Part shown: positions 53,538 to 61,578 of the stretch, in pieces
How positions within the stretch are numbered: position 1 is the first letter of the stretch
Layout: every line of letters begins with the position of its first letter
Assembly: GCF_004843725.1 (NCBI RefSeq)
Contig: NZ_CP039451.1
Location: 1,424,501 to 1,488,500, forward strand
Direction of reading: 5' to 3'
From: Psychroserpens sp. NJDZ02
Lineage (GTDB): Bacteria > Bacteroidota > Bacteroidia > Flavobacteriales > Flavobacteriaceae
DNA: 64,000 bases
Translations under genes and position numbers: made by a program
The notes under the pieces: model-generated
What the model was told of the DNA's origin: nothing
The model's input: the letters and a program-made list of their open reading frames with translations, nothing else
Databases searched by the model: none

Positions 53538-54800
53538 ATGGAGCACTATCACATGTCAACAGGCACATATTTTTACGCCTTAGGTTTAAGTTATAAAAAA
53601 GCAGACGCAGATATTAGAGGTAAATTCAGTTTGGATGAAACGTCTAAATCAGCGCTTTTAAATCAAGCTAAGTCTAATGGTATACAAAGCCTAATCGTTA
53701 CTTCAACTTGCAACCGTACAGAAATTTACGGATTTGCAGAACACCCCTATCAACTCATTCAACTATTGTGTGACAACACAAAAGGTACTGTTGATGAGTT
53801 TCAAAAATACGCTTACATCTATAAAAGTCAAGAAGCCATCACCCACTTATTTAGAGTCGGATCTGGTTTAGACAGTCAAATTTTAGGTGATTTTGAAATC
53901 ATAGGTCAGCTTAAAAAAAGCACGATAGCCTCTAAAGAGCACGGATTACTAAATCCATTTATAGAGCGCTTAGTAAACTCTGTCATACAAGCAAGCAAAC
54001 GAATAAAAACTGAAACCGAAATATCTTCAGGTGCCACAAGCGTTTCTTTTGCTTCTGTACAATACATTTTAAACACGATTGATAACGTTACAGATAAAAA
54101 CATTTTACTATTCGGAACGGGTAAAATTGGTCGTAATACTTGCGAAAACTTAGTAAAACACACTAAAAATGAGCAAATAACATTAATAAACAGGACAAAA
54201 GGTAAAGCCGAAGCTGTCGCTGGTAAATTTAATTTAGTAGTTAAGGATTATGCTAACTTACAAGAAGAAATCAATCAAGCTGATATCCTAATTGTAGCCA
54301 CTGGCGCGCAAAACCCAACGGTGGACAAGCAGTTAATCCAATCTACAAAAGACTTATTAATTTTAGATTTATCGATTCCTAAAAACGTAGACGAAAACGT
54401 AACAGACTTACCTAACGTCAAACGTATACATTTAGATGATTTATCACAAATTACAGACGAAACGTTAGAACGCAGAAAAAAACAAGTACCGTTAGCTGAA
54501 AGTATTATTGAAGATATTAAAGCTGAATTTATAGGTTGGTTAGAAACAAGAAAATTTGCGCCAACTATAAAAGCATTAAAACACAAACTACAAGGTTTTA
54601 AAAACGCTGAACTAGATACACAACGCAAGAAAATGGCTAACTTCAATGAAGAACAAGCCGAAATTATAAGTAACAAAATTATTCAAAAAATAACCAATCA
54701 TTTCGCGCATCACTTAAAAGATGATGCTTTCTCAACCGACGAAAGTTTGGAACTAATCAAAAAAGTGTTTCACCTAGAAAACACCACAAAGCATGTCTAA
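53538..54800 (+). CDS. hemA: Glutamyl-tRNA reductase HemA
   Basis: 420 residues. The catalytic Cys lies in VTSTCNRTEIYG at about residue 58. The tRNA and substrate region has HLFRVGSGLDSQILGDFEIIGQ, and the NADPH site has ILLFGTGKIGRNTCENL at about 195. The C-terminal helices are a normal dimerisation domain. It reduces glutamyl-tRNA to glutamate-1-semialdehyde, the first committed step of tetrapyrrole synthesis. An alternative ATG lies 15 bp further in (53553, MSTGTYFYALG) and may be the true start. It overlaps hemC by 8 bp. Confidence 0.95.
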   Translation: MEHYHMSTGTYFYALGLSYKKADADIRGKFSLDETSKSALLNQAKSNGIQSLIVTSTCNRTEIYGFAEHPYQLIQLLCDNTKGTVDEFQKYAYIYKSQEAITHLFRVGSGLDSQILGDFEIIGQLKKSTIASKEHGLLNPFIERLVNSVIQASKRIKTETEISSGATSVSFASVQYILNTIDNVTDKNILLFGTGKIGRNTCENLVKHTKNEQITLINRTKGKAEAVAGKFNLVVKDYANLQEEINQADILIVATGAQNPTVDKQLIQSTKDLLILDLSIPKNVDENVTDLPNVKRIHLDDLSQITDETLERRKKQVPLAESIIEDIKAEFIGWLETRKFAPTIKALKHKLQGFKNAELDTQRKKMANFNEEQAEIISNKIIQKITNHFAHHLKDDAFSTDESLELIKKVFHLENTTKHV

Positions 54801-56367
54801 AATAATTAGAATCGGAACGCGCGATAGCGCGTTAGCTTTATATCAAGCAAAAGCAGTACAAAGTCAATTAAAAGAATTAGGTCATCAAACTGTTTTGGTT
54901 CCCTTAAAATCTACAGGAGACATTGTACTAGACAAACCACTTCACGAATTAGGTATTACAGGTATTTTTACACGCACTTTAGACATCGCCATGTTAAATG
55001 GAGATATCGATATTGCTGTACATTCCTTTAAAGATGTGCCTACTCAATTACCAACTGGAATTGTCCAAGCTGCTGTTGTTAAACGTGGTAATTTTAAAGA
55101 CACACTAGTGTTTAAAAATAACGAAGAATTTTTAGGTTCAAGAGAAGCCGTTATCGCAACTGGAAGTTTACGCAGACGCGCACAATGGTTAAATCGCTTT
55201 CCAACACACACGTTGATAGACTTAAGAGGAAACGTAAATACTAGATTACAAAAACTAGAAGATAGTGATTGGAATGGTGCTATTTTTGCTGCTGCTGGTA
55301 TTGGTCGTTTAGATATTAGACCCGAAGATGCTGTAAATTTAGACTGGATGATTCCTGCTCCTGCGCAAGGGACAATTATGGTTGCAGCTTTAGCTGACGA
55401 CGTCGAAACTCTTGAGATCTTAGCTGAAATCAATCACAAGGAAACTGAGATTTGCACAAAAATCGAACGTGATTTTTTAAGAAAACTAGAAGGTGGTTGT
55501 ACAGCTCCAATTGGTGCTTTAGCTTTTATTAAAGATGAAGAAGTAACGTTTGAAGGTATATTATTAAGTAAAGACGGGACTAAAAAAATACAAGTAAAAC
55601 GCGTCAAAGCATTAAACGAACATCATGATATTGCAGAATGGTGTGCTAATTACATATTAGAGCGTGGTGGTAATCGTTTAATGGACGAACTTCAAGAGTC
55701 TCATATAAAAACAAATATTTACTCTACAAAATCATTAACAGAGGATCAACGTTTTTTGTTTAACGAAAAAGTAAAATCGGAAAGCTCGGACTTTGTAAAG
55801 ATTAGTTTAAATAGAATTCATCCAAGATTTCTTAAAAACGAAATTCAAAATGTAGTCATTACTAGTCAAAATGCTGTAGACGCTTTATTGACAAACTACT
55901 CAGCTATCGAACTTCAGTTTAAAAACATTTATTGTGTTGGACGTCGTACTAAAAAAATGATCGAAAACCGCATAGGAAAAGTGCTACACACGGAGAAAAA
56001 CGCAAAGAAACTAGCAGACTATTTAGTTGATCACATGGAAGGTTCAGAAGTTACTTATTTTTGTAGTGATGTACGATTGGATGATTTACCTAAAATTCTT
56101 GCAGAAAACAATATAACCATTAACGAAGTAGAAGCTTATCAAACTAAACTGGATAGTATTGAACTTCCAGAAAGTGTTGAAGGCGTAATGTTTTACAGTC
56201 CATCAACGGTACAGAGTTATAAAAAAGAAAATGATGCCAATGGTATTGCATTCTGTATTGGCGAAACAACAGCAAAAGAAGCTAGTAAGCATTTTGATGA
56301 TATCCGCATTGCTAAAGTACCAACAGTTGAAAGTGTTATTGAACTGGTAAACGACTATTATGTATAG
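54793..56367 (+). CDS. hemC: Fused hydroxymethylbilane synthase - uroporphyrinogen-III synthase (HemC-HemD)
   Basis: 524 residues. Residues 1 to about 300 are HemC, with IRIGTRDSALALYQA, the HSFKDVPTQLP loop, RRRAQWLNRFP and the dipyrromethane-cofactor Cys in EGGCTAPIGA at about residue 236. Residues from about 305 to 524 fit HemD: VVITSQNAVDALL, YCVGRRTKKMIE, YFCSDVRLDDLP, VMFYSPSTVQSY and a final ETTAKEASKHFDDIRIAKVP. The protein would link four porphobilinogens and then close the ring to uroporphyrinogen III. HemD is poorly conserved, so that half is less certain. It is coupled to hemA by an 8-bp overlap. Confidence 0.9.
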   Translation: MSKIIRIGTRDSALALYQAKAVQSQLKELGHQTVLVPLKSTGDIVLDKPLHELGITGIFTRTLDIAMLNGDIDIAVHSFKDVPTQLPTGIVQAAVVKRGNFKDTLVFKNNEEFLGSREAVIATGSLRRRAQWLNRFPTHTLIDLRGNVNTRLQKLEDSDWNGAIFAAAGIGRLDIRPEDAVNLDWMIPAPAQGTIMVAALADDVETLEILAEINHKETEICTKIERDFLRKLEGGCTAPIGALAFIKDEEVTFEGILLSKDGTKKIQVKRVKALNEHHDIAEWCANYILERGGNRLMDELQESHIKTNIYSTKSLTEDQRFLFNEKVKSESSDFVKISLNRIHPRFLKNEIQNVVITSQNAVDALLTNYSAIELQFKNIYCVGRRTKKMIENRIGKVLHTEKNAKKLADYLVDHMEGSEVTYFCSDVRLDDLPKILAENNITINEVEAYQTKLDSIELPESVEGVMFYSPSTVQSYKKENDANGIAFCIGETTAKEASKHFDDIRIAKVPTVESVIELVNDYYV

Positions 56368-56519
56368 CAAATAAGGTCCTTGCAGAAAACATTAGTAAAA
56401 CAGTAACCTTTTATCACAGACAGATTACTCTCTAGCTAAAAAGAGAGAATCACCATTGACAACCAAAAAACAAGTTGAATTTAAATAAATTCTCGTCTTC
56501 TCGGGAATATCAAAAAGCT

Positions 56520-57545
56520 ATGTTGAAAAACAATTTATTTTTAAGAGCATTAAAAGGAGAAACAGTAGATCGTCCACCAGTTTGGATGATGCGTCAAGCA
56601 GGTCGTTATCTTCCAGAATTTATGGAGATAAAAGCTAAGTATGATTTTTTTACACGTTGCCAAACACCTGAGTTAGCAAGTGAAATCACGATACAACCCA
56701 TTCGTCGTTTTGGTATGGATGCTGCCATCTTATTTTGCGATATTTTAGTAATTCCACAAGCTATGAATATTGAGGTGCAAATGAAGCCGAATTTTGGGCC
56801 TTATTTACCAAATCCTATTCGTAACCAAAAAGACGTGGACAATGTTATTGTTCCCGATGTAAAAGAAAGTCTTAGTTACGTCTATGAAGCTATAAAAATG
56901 ACAAAAGAGAAACTAAATGACGATATTCCGTTAATTGGTTTCGCAGGTTCTCCTTGGACTATCCTTTGTTATTGCGTACAAGGTCAAGGTTCTAAAAACT
57001 TTGATAAAGCAAAAGAATTTTGTTTTACAAACCCGATAGCAGCACATAATTTATTACAAAAAATCACAGATACTACTATTGCTTACTTAAAAGAGAAAGT
57101 AAAAGCAGGTGTTAATGCTGTTCAAGTGTTTGACTCTTGGGGAGGTATGTTATCTCCTGTAGATTATCAAGAATTTTCTTGGAAATACATTCAACAAATC
57201 ATTGATGCATTAAAAGATGACGCGCCGGTTATTGCTTTTGGTAAAGGCTGCTGGTTTGCTCTAGACAAAATGGCTAAATCAGGTGCAGCTGCATTAGGTG
57301 TAGACTGGACGTGTTCTGCTCAAAATGCACGTTATTTAACTGGAGGAAATATTACACTACAAGGTAATTTTGACCCTACTCGTTTATTTTCGCCGCCAGC
57401 GCAAATTAAGACAATGGTACACCAAATGATTAACGAGTTTGGAAAAGATAAATATATTGTAAATTTAGGACATGGTATTTTACCAAACATACCTATAGAA
57501 AATGCAAAAGCATTTATTGACGCTGTAAAAGAGTATAAAGCCTAA
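56520..57545 (+). CDS. hemE: Uroporphyrinogen decarboxylase HemE
   Basis: 341 residues from the ATG at 56520. A TTG 45 bp earlier (56475) would extend the frame, but the normal HemE N-terminus [21 protein letters not shown] starts at the ATG. The signature blocks are [16 protein letters not shown] (substrate Arg), [26 protein letters not shown] and [10 protein letters not shown]. It decarboxylates uroporphyrinogen III to coproporphyrinogen III. The 152-bp gap upstream holds a short CTCTC...GAGAG hairpin near 56429-56448 and nothing else I can support. Confidence 0.95.
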   Translation: MLKNNLFLRALKGETVDRPPVWMMRQAGRYLPEFMEIKAKYDFFTRCQTPELASEITIQPIRRFGMDAAILFCDILVIPQAMNIEVQMKPNFGPYLPNPIRNQKDVDNVIVPDVKESLSYVYEAIKMTKEKLNDDIPLIGFAGSPWTILCYCVQGQGSKNFDKAKEFCFTNPIAAHNLLQKITDTTIAYLKEKVKAGVNAVQVFDSWGGMLSPVDYQEFSWKYIQQIIDALKDDAPVIAFGKGCWFALDKMAKSGAAALGVDWTCSAQNARYLTGGNITLQGNFDPTRLFSPPAQIKTMVHQMINEFGKDKYIVNLGHGILPNIPIENAKAFIDAVKEYKA

Positions 57546-57577
57546 AATAAAACCACTAGGTTTTGTTTAATTCAAAT

Positions 57578-58330
57578 ATGACACAAAACATAATAAAAGG
57601 ACTAAACGGTTATTCTGGAGCTTTAGCTTTAATCTCAAAGTTGAAGCTTTGGAAATACTTTTTCATCCCTATTATTATTAGCGTAATTGTAGGTTCGACA
57701 ATTGCTTTTGCAGCTTATAGACTATCAGATAACATTGGTCGCTTTATAGCCAAAATATGGTTTTGGGATTGGGGAAAAGGGGCTTTTACAGCTTTTTCCA
57801 CCGTAATTGGTGTTATCATCATCATAGTCATAGGTCTCATTTTATACAAGCACATTGTAATGGCTTTATCTGCGCCATTTATGAGTCCTGTTTCAGAAAA
57901 AATAGAATCCCATTTAACAGGTGTTGCTAAACATAACCACAGAAAGACCTCATTTCAAGAACAACTTTGGAGAGGGATTAGAATAAATATCAGAAACTTA
58001 ATACGCGAATTACTAATTACAATTCCGATTTTACTACTAAAATTTATACCTGTCGTTAATATCTTCTCTACGATACTACTCTTTTGCGTACAAGGCTATT
58101 ACGCTGGCTTTGGTAATATGGATTACACCCTAGAGCGTCATTACAATTACAAAGACAGTATAAATTTTGTAAGAAAAAACAGAGGAGTAGCTATCGGAAA
58201 TGGACTTGTTTTTACGTTGTTTTTATTAATACCTTTTATAGGTGTCATTCTAGCCTTACCTTTAAGTGTAACCGCTGCTTCTTTAAGTACCGTAAAATTA
58301 TTAAAAAACGATAATCAAATTACAGTTTAA
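57578..58330 (+). CDS. EI24 domain (CysZ-like) membrane protein
   Basis: 250 residues from the ATG at 57578 (a TTG at 57563 is the alternative). It has about four to five membrane helices, and the EI24/CysZ pattern: FFIPIIISVIVGSTIAFA, ALSAPFMSPVSEKIE, YYAGFGNMDYTLERH and LALPLSVTAASL near the end. CysZ imports sulfate in enterobacteria; the role of this homologue is unknown. It lies between hemE and a GNAT gene and overlaps the latter by one base (TAATG). Confidence 0.85.
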   Translation: MTQNIIKGLNGYSGALALISKLKLWKYFFIPIIISVIVGSTIAFAAYRLSDNIGRFIAKIWFWDWGKGAFTAFSTVIGVIIIIVIGLILYKHIVMALSAPFMSPVSEKIESHLTGVAKHNHRKTSFQEQLWRGIRINIRNLIRELLITIPILLLKFIPVVNIFSTILLFCVQGYYAGFGNMDYTLERHYNYKDSINFVRKNRGVAIGNGLVFTLFLLIPFIGVILALPLSVTAASLSTVKLLKNDNQITV

Positions 58331-58866
58331 TGATTTTGCAATTCGACGATTTCGATATTACTCCAATCAATACTAACGATGCTTGGGCGTTATGTGATTT
58401 AATGATCACAAATTCAGATCGTTTTAAACGTTTTTTTCCAGGGACATTAAAAGACAATCTAAACCCCACACTATCGCAGTTATTTGTTGAAAAGAAATTA
58501 AAACAGTTTCAGAAAAAAGAAGAATTCCTTTTCACCTTAAAGGTCTCTCAAACCAGTAAATTAATAGGATTAATCTATATAAAAGCACTAGACTGGTCCA
58601 TAAACCAAGGAGAATTTGCCTATTGTATTGATTATAATTACAAAGGGCAAGGGATTATATCAAAAGCCATAACCGCATTATCAAACTATGCTTTTACTTC
58701 TTTGGATTTGAAAACACTTCAAATTATTGCACATAAAGATAATTTACCAAGTGTAAATGTTGCTACAAACAATGGTTTTCAATGGATTAAAACTTTGAAA
58801 AATGAATGTACTCCCACTGATGACAACCCATTAGATATGGAGTTATATGAATTACATAACCTGTAA
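58330..58866 (+). CDS. GNAT-family N-acetyltransferase (RimJ/RimL type)
   Basis: 178 residues. The acetyl-CoA site is in the IDYNYKGQGIISKAITALSN stretch (Q/RxxGxG/A-like, about residue 104), followed by LKTLQIIAHKDNLPSVNVATNNGF. It resembles RimJ/RimL acetyltransferases that modify N-termini or small amines. Its last two codons and stop (AAC CTG TAA) lie inside the left REP palindrome at 58858-58888. The native C-terminus may therefore have been trimmed or replaced by the insertion. Confidence 0.85.
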   Translation: MILQFDDFDITPINTNDAWALCDLMITNSDRFKRFFPGTLKDNLNPTLSQLFVEKKLKQFQKKEEFLFTLKVSQTSKLIGLIYIKALDWSINQGEFAYCIDYNYKGQGIISKAITALSNYAFTSLDLKTLQIIAHKDNLPSVNVATNNGFQWIKTLKNECTPTDDNPLDMELYELHNL

Positions 58867-58888
58867 GGTTTACAAAACCTGACAGGTT
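58858..58888. repeat. Left REP palindrome of the RAYT unit
   Basis: AACCTGTAAGGTTT (58858-58871) and AAACCTGACAGGTT (58875-58888) form a 14-bp hairpin with one mismatch and an ACA loop. In inverted orientation it closely matches the right element at 59435-59463. Confidence 0.8.
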
Positions 58889-58896
58889 TGAACAAC

Positions 58897-60390
58897 ATGA
58901 CCATGAGCTTAGAAAAAATAGAACAAGACCAATACTATCACATTTATAATCGAGGAATTGATAGCGGAGTTATCTTTAAAAACAACGATAACATGTCTTA
59001 TTTTTTAGATTTACTTAAAAAGCACCTTTCAACTAAAGTAGACATTATAGCCTATTGCTTAATGACTAACCATTTTCATTTAGTGGTTAAAATAAAATCC
59101 GAGGAAAAAATCGCTTCTCAAGCATTTTCAAACCTATTTAATGCCTATTCAGAAGCATACAACAAACAAAATAACAGGACAGGATCTTTATTTGAAAGAC
59201 CTTTTAATCGCGTTAAAATTAAAGATGAAGATTACTTAAAAACTTTAATTCTATACGTTCACAAAAACCCTGAAGCACATCAAGTTACAAAACAATTTGA
59301 CACATACGCTTTCTCTTCTTTCAACGAATACCTTAATGATGGCAAAATTATTTCAGATAATAAAAAGTATATCTTAAGTTTGTTTAATGACACCGAAAAC
59401 TTTATCAAAGCACATCATACAATAAATAAAAAAGACCTATCAGATTTTAAAAACCTTACAGGTATAACCATTAAATATAATTTAGACATCAAAGATAAAT
59501 TTTTCAAATACATACAGCAACTACAAGATCAAATTACAGCTGGTCTAGAAAAAATAGACGGAAAAGCCACTTTCCAAGAAGACGTTTGGGAACGCCCAGA
59601 AGGCGGTGGAGGACGAACACGAGTTATCGAAAATGGAAACGTTTTTGAAAAAGGAGGTGTTAATATTTCTGGGGTTCATGGTAAATTACCAGACAGCATG
59701 CAAAAATATTTTGGTGTTGAAGATGCCGATTTTTTTGCCTGTGGATTAAGTTTAGTTTTACATCCTACAAATCCAATGGTTCCAACAGTGCATGCTAATT
59801 GGCGCTATTTTGAAATGTATGACAAAGACGGAAACATCGTAGATCAATGGTTTGGTGGTGGACAAGATTTGACCCCTTATTATTTATTTGATGAGGACGC
59901 AACACATTTCCATCAAACCTGTAAGACGGCTTGCGACAAACATAATCCAGAATTTTATCCAAAATACAAAGCACGTTGCGACGACTATTTTTACAATACA
60001 CATCGTAATGAAGGTCGTGGTATTGGAGGGCTATTCTTTGATTATTGTAAAGCTACTGAAGACATGAGCATGCAAAACTGGTACGATTATGTTACCGAAG
60101 TTGGCGATAGTTTTCTAGAAGCTTATGTCCCTATAGTCGAAAAAAGAAAAAACTTAGACTACACAAAAACACAACGCGATTGGCAGGAAATACGTCGTGG
60201 GCGCTACGTAGAATTCAATCTAGTGCATGATAAAGGCACCCTTTTTGGATTAAAAACCAATGGACGCATCGAAAGTATTTTAATGAGCCTACCACCTCAT
60301 GTCCAATGGGTTTACGATCATCAACCAGAAGCTGGTAGTGAAGAAGAACGCTTAATAAACATTTTACAAAATCCTAAAGACTGGGTATAA
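58897..60390 (+). CDS. hemF: RAYT transposase - HemF (oxygen-dependent coproporphyrinogen III oxidase) fusion
   Basis: 497 residues from the ATG at 58897 (alternatives: TTG 58888, ATG 58903). Residues to about 180 form a REP-associated tyrosine transposase of the Y1_Tnp/IS200-like type: YYHIYNRGIDS, the HUH motif in MTNHFHLVV (about residue 60), the candidate catalytic Tyr in SEAYNKQNNRTGSLFERPF (about 88), and YVHKNPEAH. A linker encoded by a REP palindrome follows. From about residue 198 (59488) a complete 300-residue HemF begins: IDGKATFQEDVWERPEGGGG, VPTVHANWRYFEM, GGGQDLTPYYL, HRNEGRGIGGLFFD, RRGRYVEFNLVHDKGTLFG, ending NPKDWV. HemF converts coproporphyrinogen III to protoporphyrinogen IX with O2. 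No stop separates the halves, and the codon where HemF usually starts is ATC. The fusion is seen directly; that both parts work is inferred. Confidence 0.9.
   Translation: MTMSLEKIEQDQYYHIYNRGIDSGVIFKNNDNMSYFLDLLKKHLSTKVDIIAYCLMTNHFHLVVKIKSEEKIASQAFSNLFNAYSEAYNKQNNRTGSLFERPFNRVKIKDEDYLKTLILYVHKNPEAHQVTKQFDTYAFSSFNEYLNDGKIISDNKKYILSLFNDTENFIKAHHTINKKDLSDFKNLTGITIKYNLDIKDKFFKYIQQLQDQITAGLEKIDGKATFQEDVWERPEGGGGRTRVIENGNVFEKGGVNISGVHGKLPDSMQKYFGVEDADFFACGLSLVLHPTNPMVPTVHANWRYFEMYDKDGNIVDQWFGGGQDLTPYYLFDEDATHFHQTCKTACDKHNPEFYPKYKARCDDYFYNTHRNEGRGIGGLFFDYCKATEDMSMQNWYDYVTEVGDSFLEAYVPIVEKRKNLDYTKTQRDWQEIRRGRYVEFNLVHDKGTLFGLKTNGRIESILMSLPPHVQWVYDHQPEAGSEEERLINILQNPKDWV
59435..59463. repeat. Right REP palindrome of the RAYT unit, translated as linker
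   Basis: ACCTATCAGATTT (59435-59447) and AAACCTTACAGGT (59451-59463) form an imperfect hairpin with three mismatches. Its reverse complement matches the left element base for base except for a few changes. It encodes the linker DLSDFKNLTG between the transposase and HemF parts. Confidence 0.75.
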
Positions 60391-60392
60391 CT

Positions 60393-61163
60393 ATGAAATT
60401 ATTCAAACGTATATTTTTAATTATAAACTGGAAAACATTTGTAATTACAGGTTTAGCCATTGCATCCACCGCATTTTGTATTCATTATCAAATCAAAGCG
60501 GACTTCCCGTTAACGCTTATCGGGACAGCCATTGTATTTCCTATTGTATTTTCAATTGGAGGTGCTTACAAACGTCGTGAAGTTGCTTTAGACGAGTATG
60601 GATCGATCAAAGCACATGGTCGCGCCCTGTATTTTGCCGTATCCCATTGGCTGGAGAATCCTCCCGAAGCTCTTAAAACAGAAATCAAAACCAATCTTGA
60701 AAATTTATTAAATTCTTTAACGGAGGTTTTTACAAATCCGGTTGACGAATTAGAAACCACCGAGAAAAAGGTATACGAAAACTTCAACACCATTTCTCTT
60801 TTTATAAAAACGTTAAGATCTCATGGTTTACCTTCTGGTGAAGCCTCAAGATCTAACCAATTCTTAAGCAAAATGATGATTTCTTTTGAGCGTATAAAAC
60901 ACATTTACCAATACCGTACACCACGCACGCTTCGCACCTATAGTGATATTTTTATTATTGCTTTACCTATCATTTACGGACCTCATTTTGCGCACAGTGT
61001 AACCAGTTATAGTTACGGTCTACAATACGCTGTACCAATCATGTTTAGTGTTATACTAGTAGCTTTAGATAATATTCAATCACATTTAGAAAATCCATTT
61101 GATCAACAAGGTGAAGATGATGTCCATATTAATGTTGAGAAATTTATTCGCAATTTAGACTAG
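60393..61163 (+). CDS. Bestrophin-like membrane protein
   Basis: 256 residues with two N-terminal helices (INWKTFVITGLAIASTAFC and a following LTLIGTAIVFPIVFSIGGA) and two later ones. The segments AYKRREVALDEYG and, near the end, LENPFDQQGEDDVHINV match the bestrophin/RFP-TM family, whose members are anion or cation channels. It lacks the Trp-rich block of classical members, so the call is moderate. It starts 2 bp after the hemF stop and so is probably cotranscribed with the fused gene. Confidence 0.6.
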   Translation: MKLFKRIFLIINWKTFVITGLAIASTAFCIHYQIKADFPLTLIGTAIVFPIVFSIGGAYKRREVALDEYGSIKAHGRALYFAVSHWLENPPEALKTEIKTNLENLLNSLTEVFTNPVDELETTEKKVYENFNTISLFIKTLRSHGLPSGEASRSNQFLSKMMISFERIKHIYQYRTPRTLRTYSDIFIIALPIIYGPHFAHSVTSYSYGLQYAVPIMFSVILVALDNIQSHLENPFDQQGEDDVHINVEKFIRNLD

Positions 61164-61184
61164 TTGTTTTAAATCCATTATGAC

Positions 61185-61574
61185 ATGAATTGTTACTGCG
61201 GAAATAACAAAAGCTATAAAGCATGCTGTGAAGTGTTTCATTTAAACGGTGGAAAAACGGAAACAGCACAACAACTTATGCGCTCTAGATATAGTGCTTT
61301 TGTATTAGCAAATGGTGATTATTTAATGTCAACCCACCATAAGTCAACAAGACCAAGCTCAGAAAAGAAAGCCATCGTCAAATGGGCAACATCCGTAGAG
61401 TGGATTAAATTAGATATACAAGATACGACCAAAGGCTTGGAAAATGACAATGAAGGCACAGTGACATTTAGCGCCTATTTTTATGAAAGTGGCACCATGG
61501 ATGTCATCCATGAAAAGTCAGCTTTTGTACAAGAAAACAACCATTGGTTTTACCTAGGCTATGCCAAAGACTAA
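61185..61574 (+). CDS. YchJ-family protein with SEC-C zinc motif
   Basis: 129 residues. The N-terminal SEC-C motif CYCGNNKSYKACC would bind zinc. The rest is an NTF2-like YchJ fold with AQQLMRSRYSAFVLANGDYL and a final NNHWFYLGY strand. Members are uncharacterised but widespread. It begins 21 bp after the bestrophin-like gene and ends 4 bp from the convergent helicase stop. Confidence 0.9.
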   Translation: MNCYCGNNKSYKACCEVFHLNGGKTETAQQLMRSRYSAFVLANGDYLMSTHHKSTRPSSEKKAIVKWATSVEWIKLDIQDTTKGLENDNEGTVTFSAYFYESGTMDVIHEKSAFVQENNHWFYLGYAKD

Positions 61575-61578
61575 TATA

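Noticed and set aside
58897..59463. Active free-standing insertion sequence
   Set aside because: There is no stop codon of its own and no target duplication was seen. The HUH and Tyr motifs look whole, but the frame runs into hemF, so it is described as a fusion.
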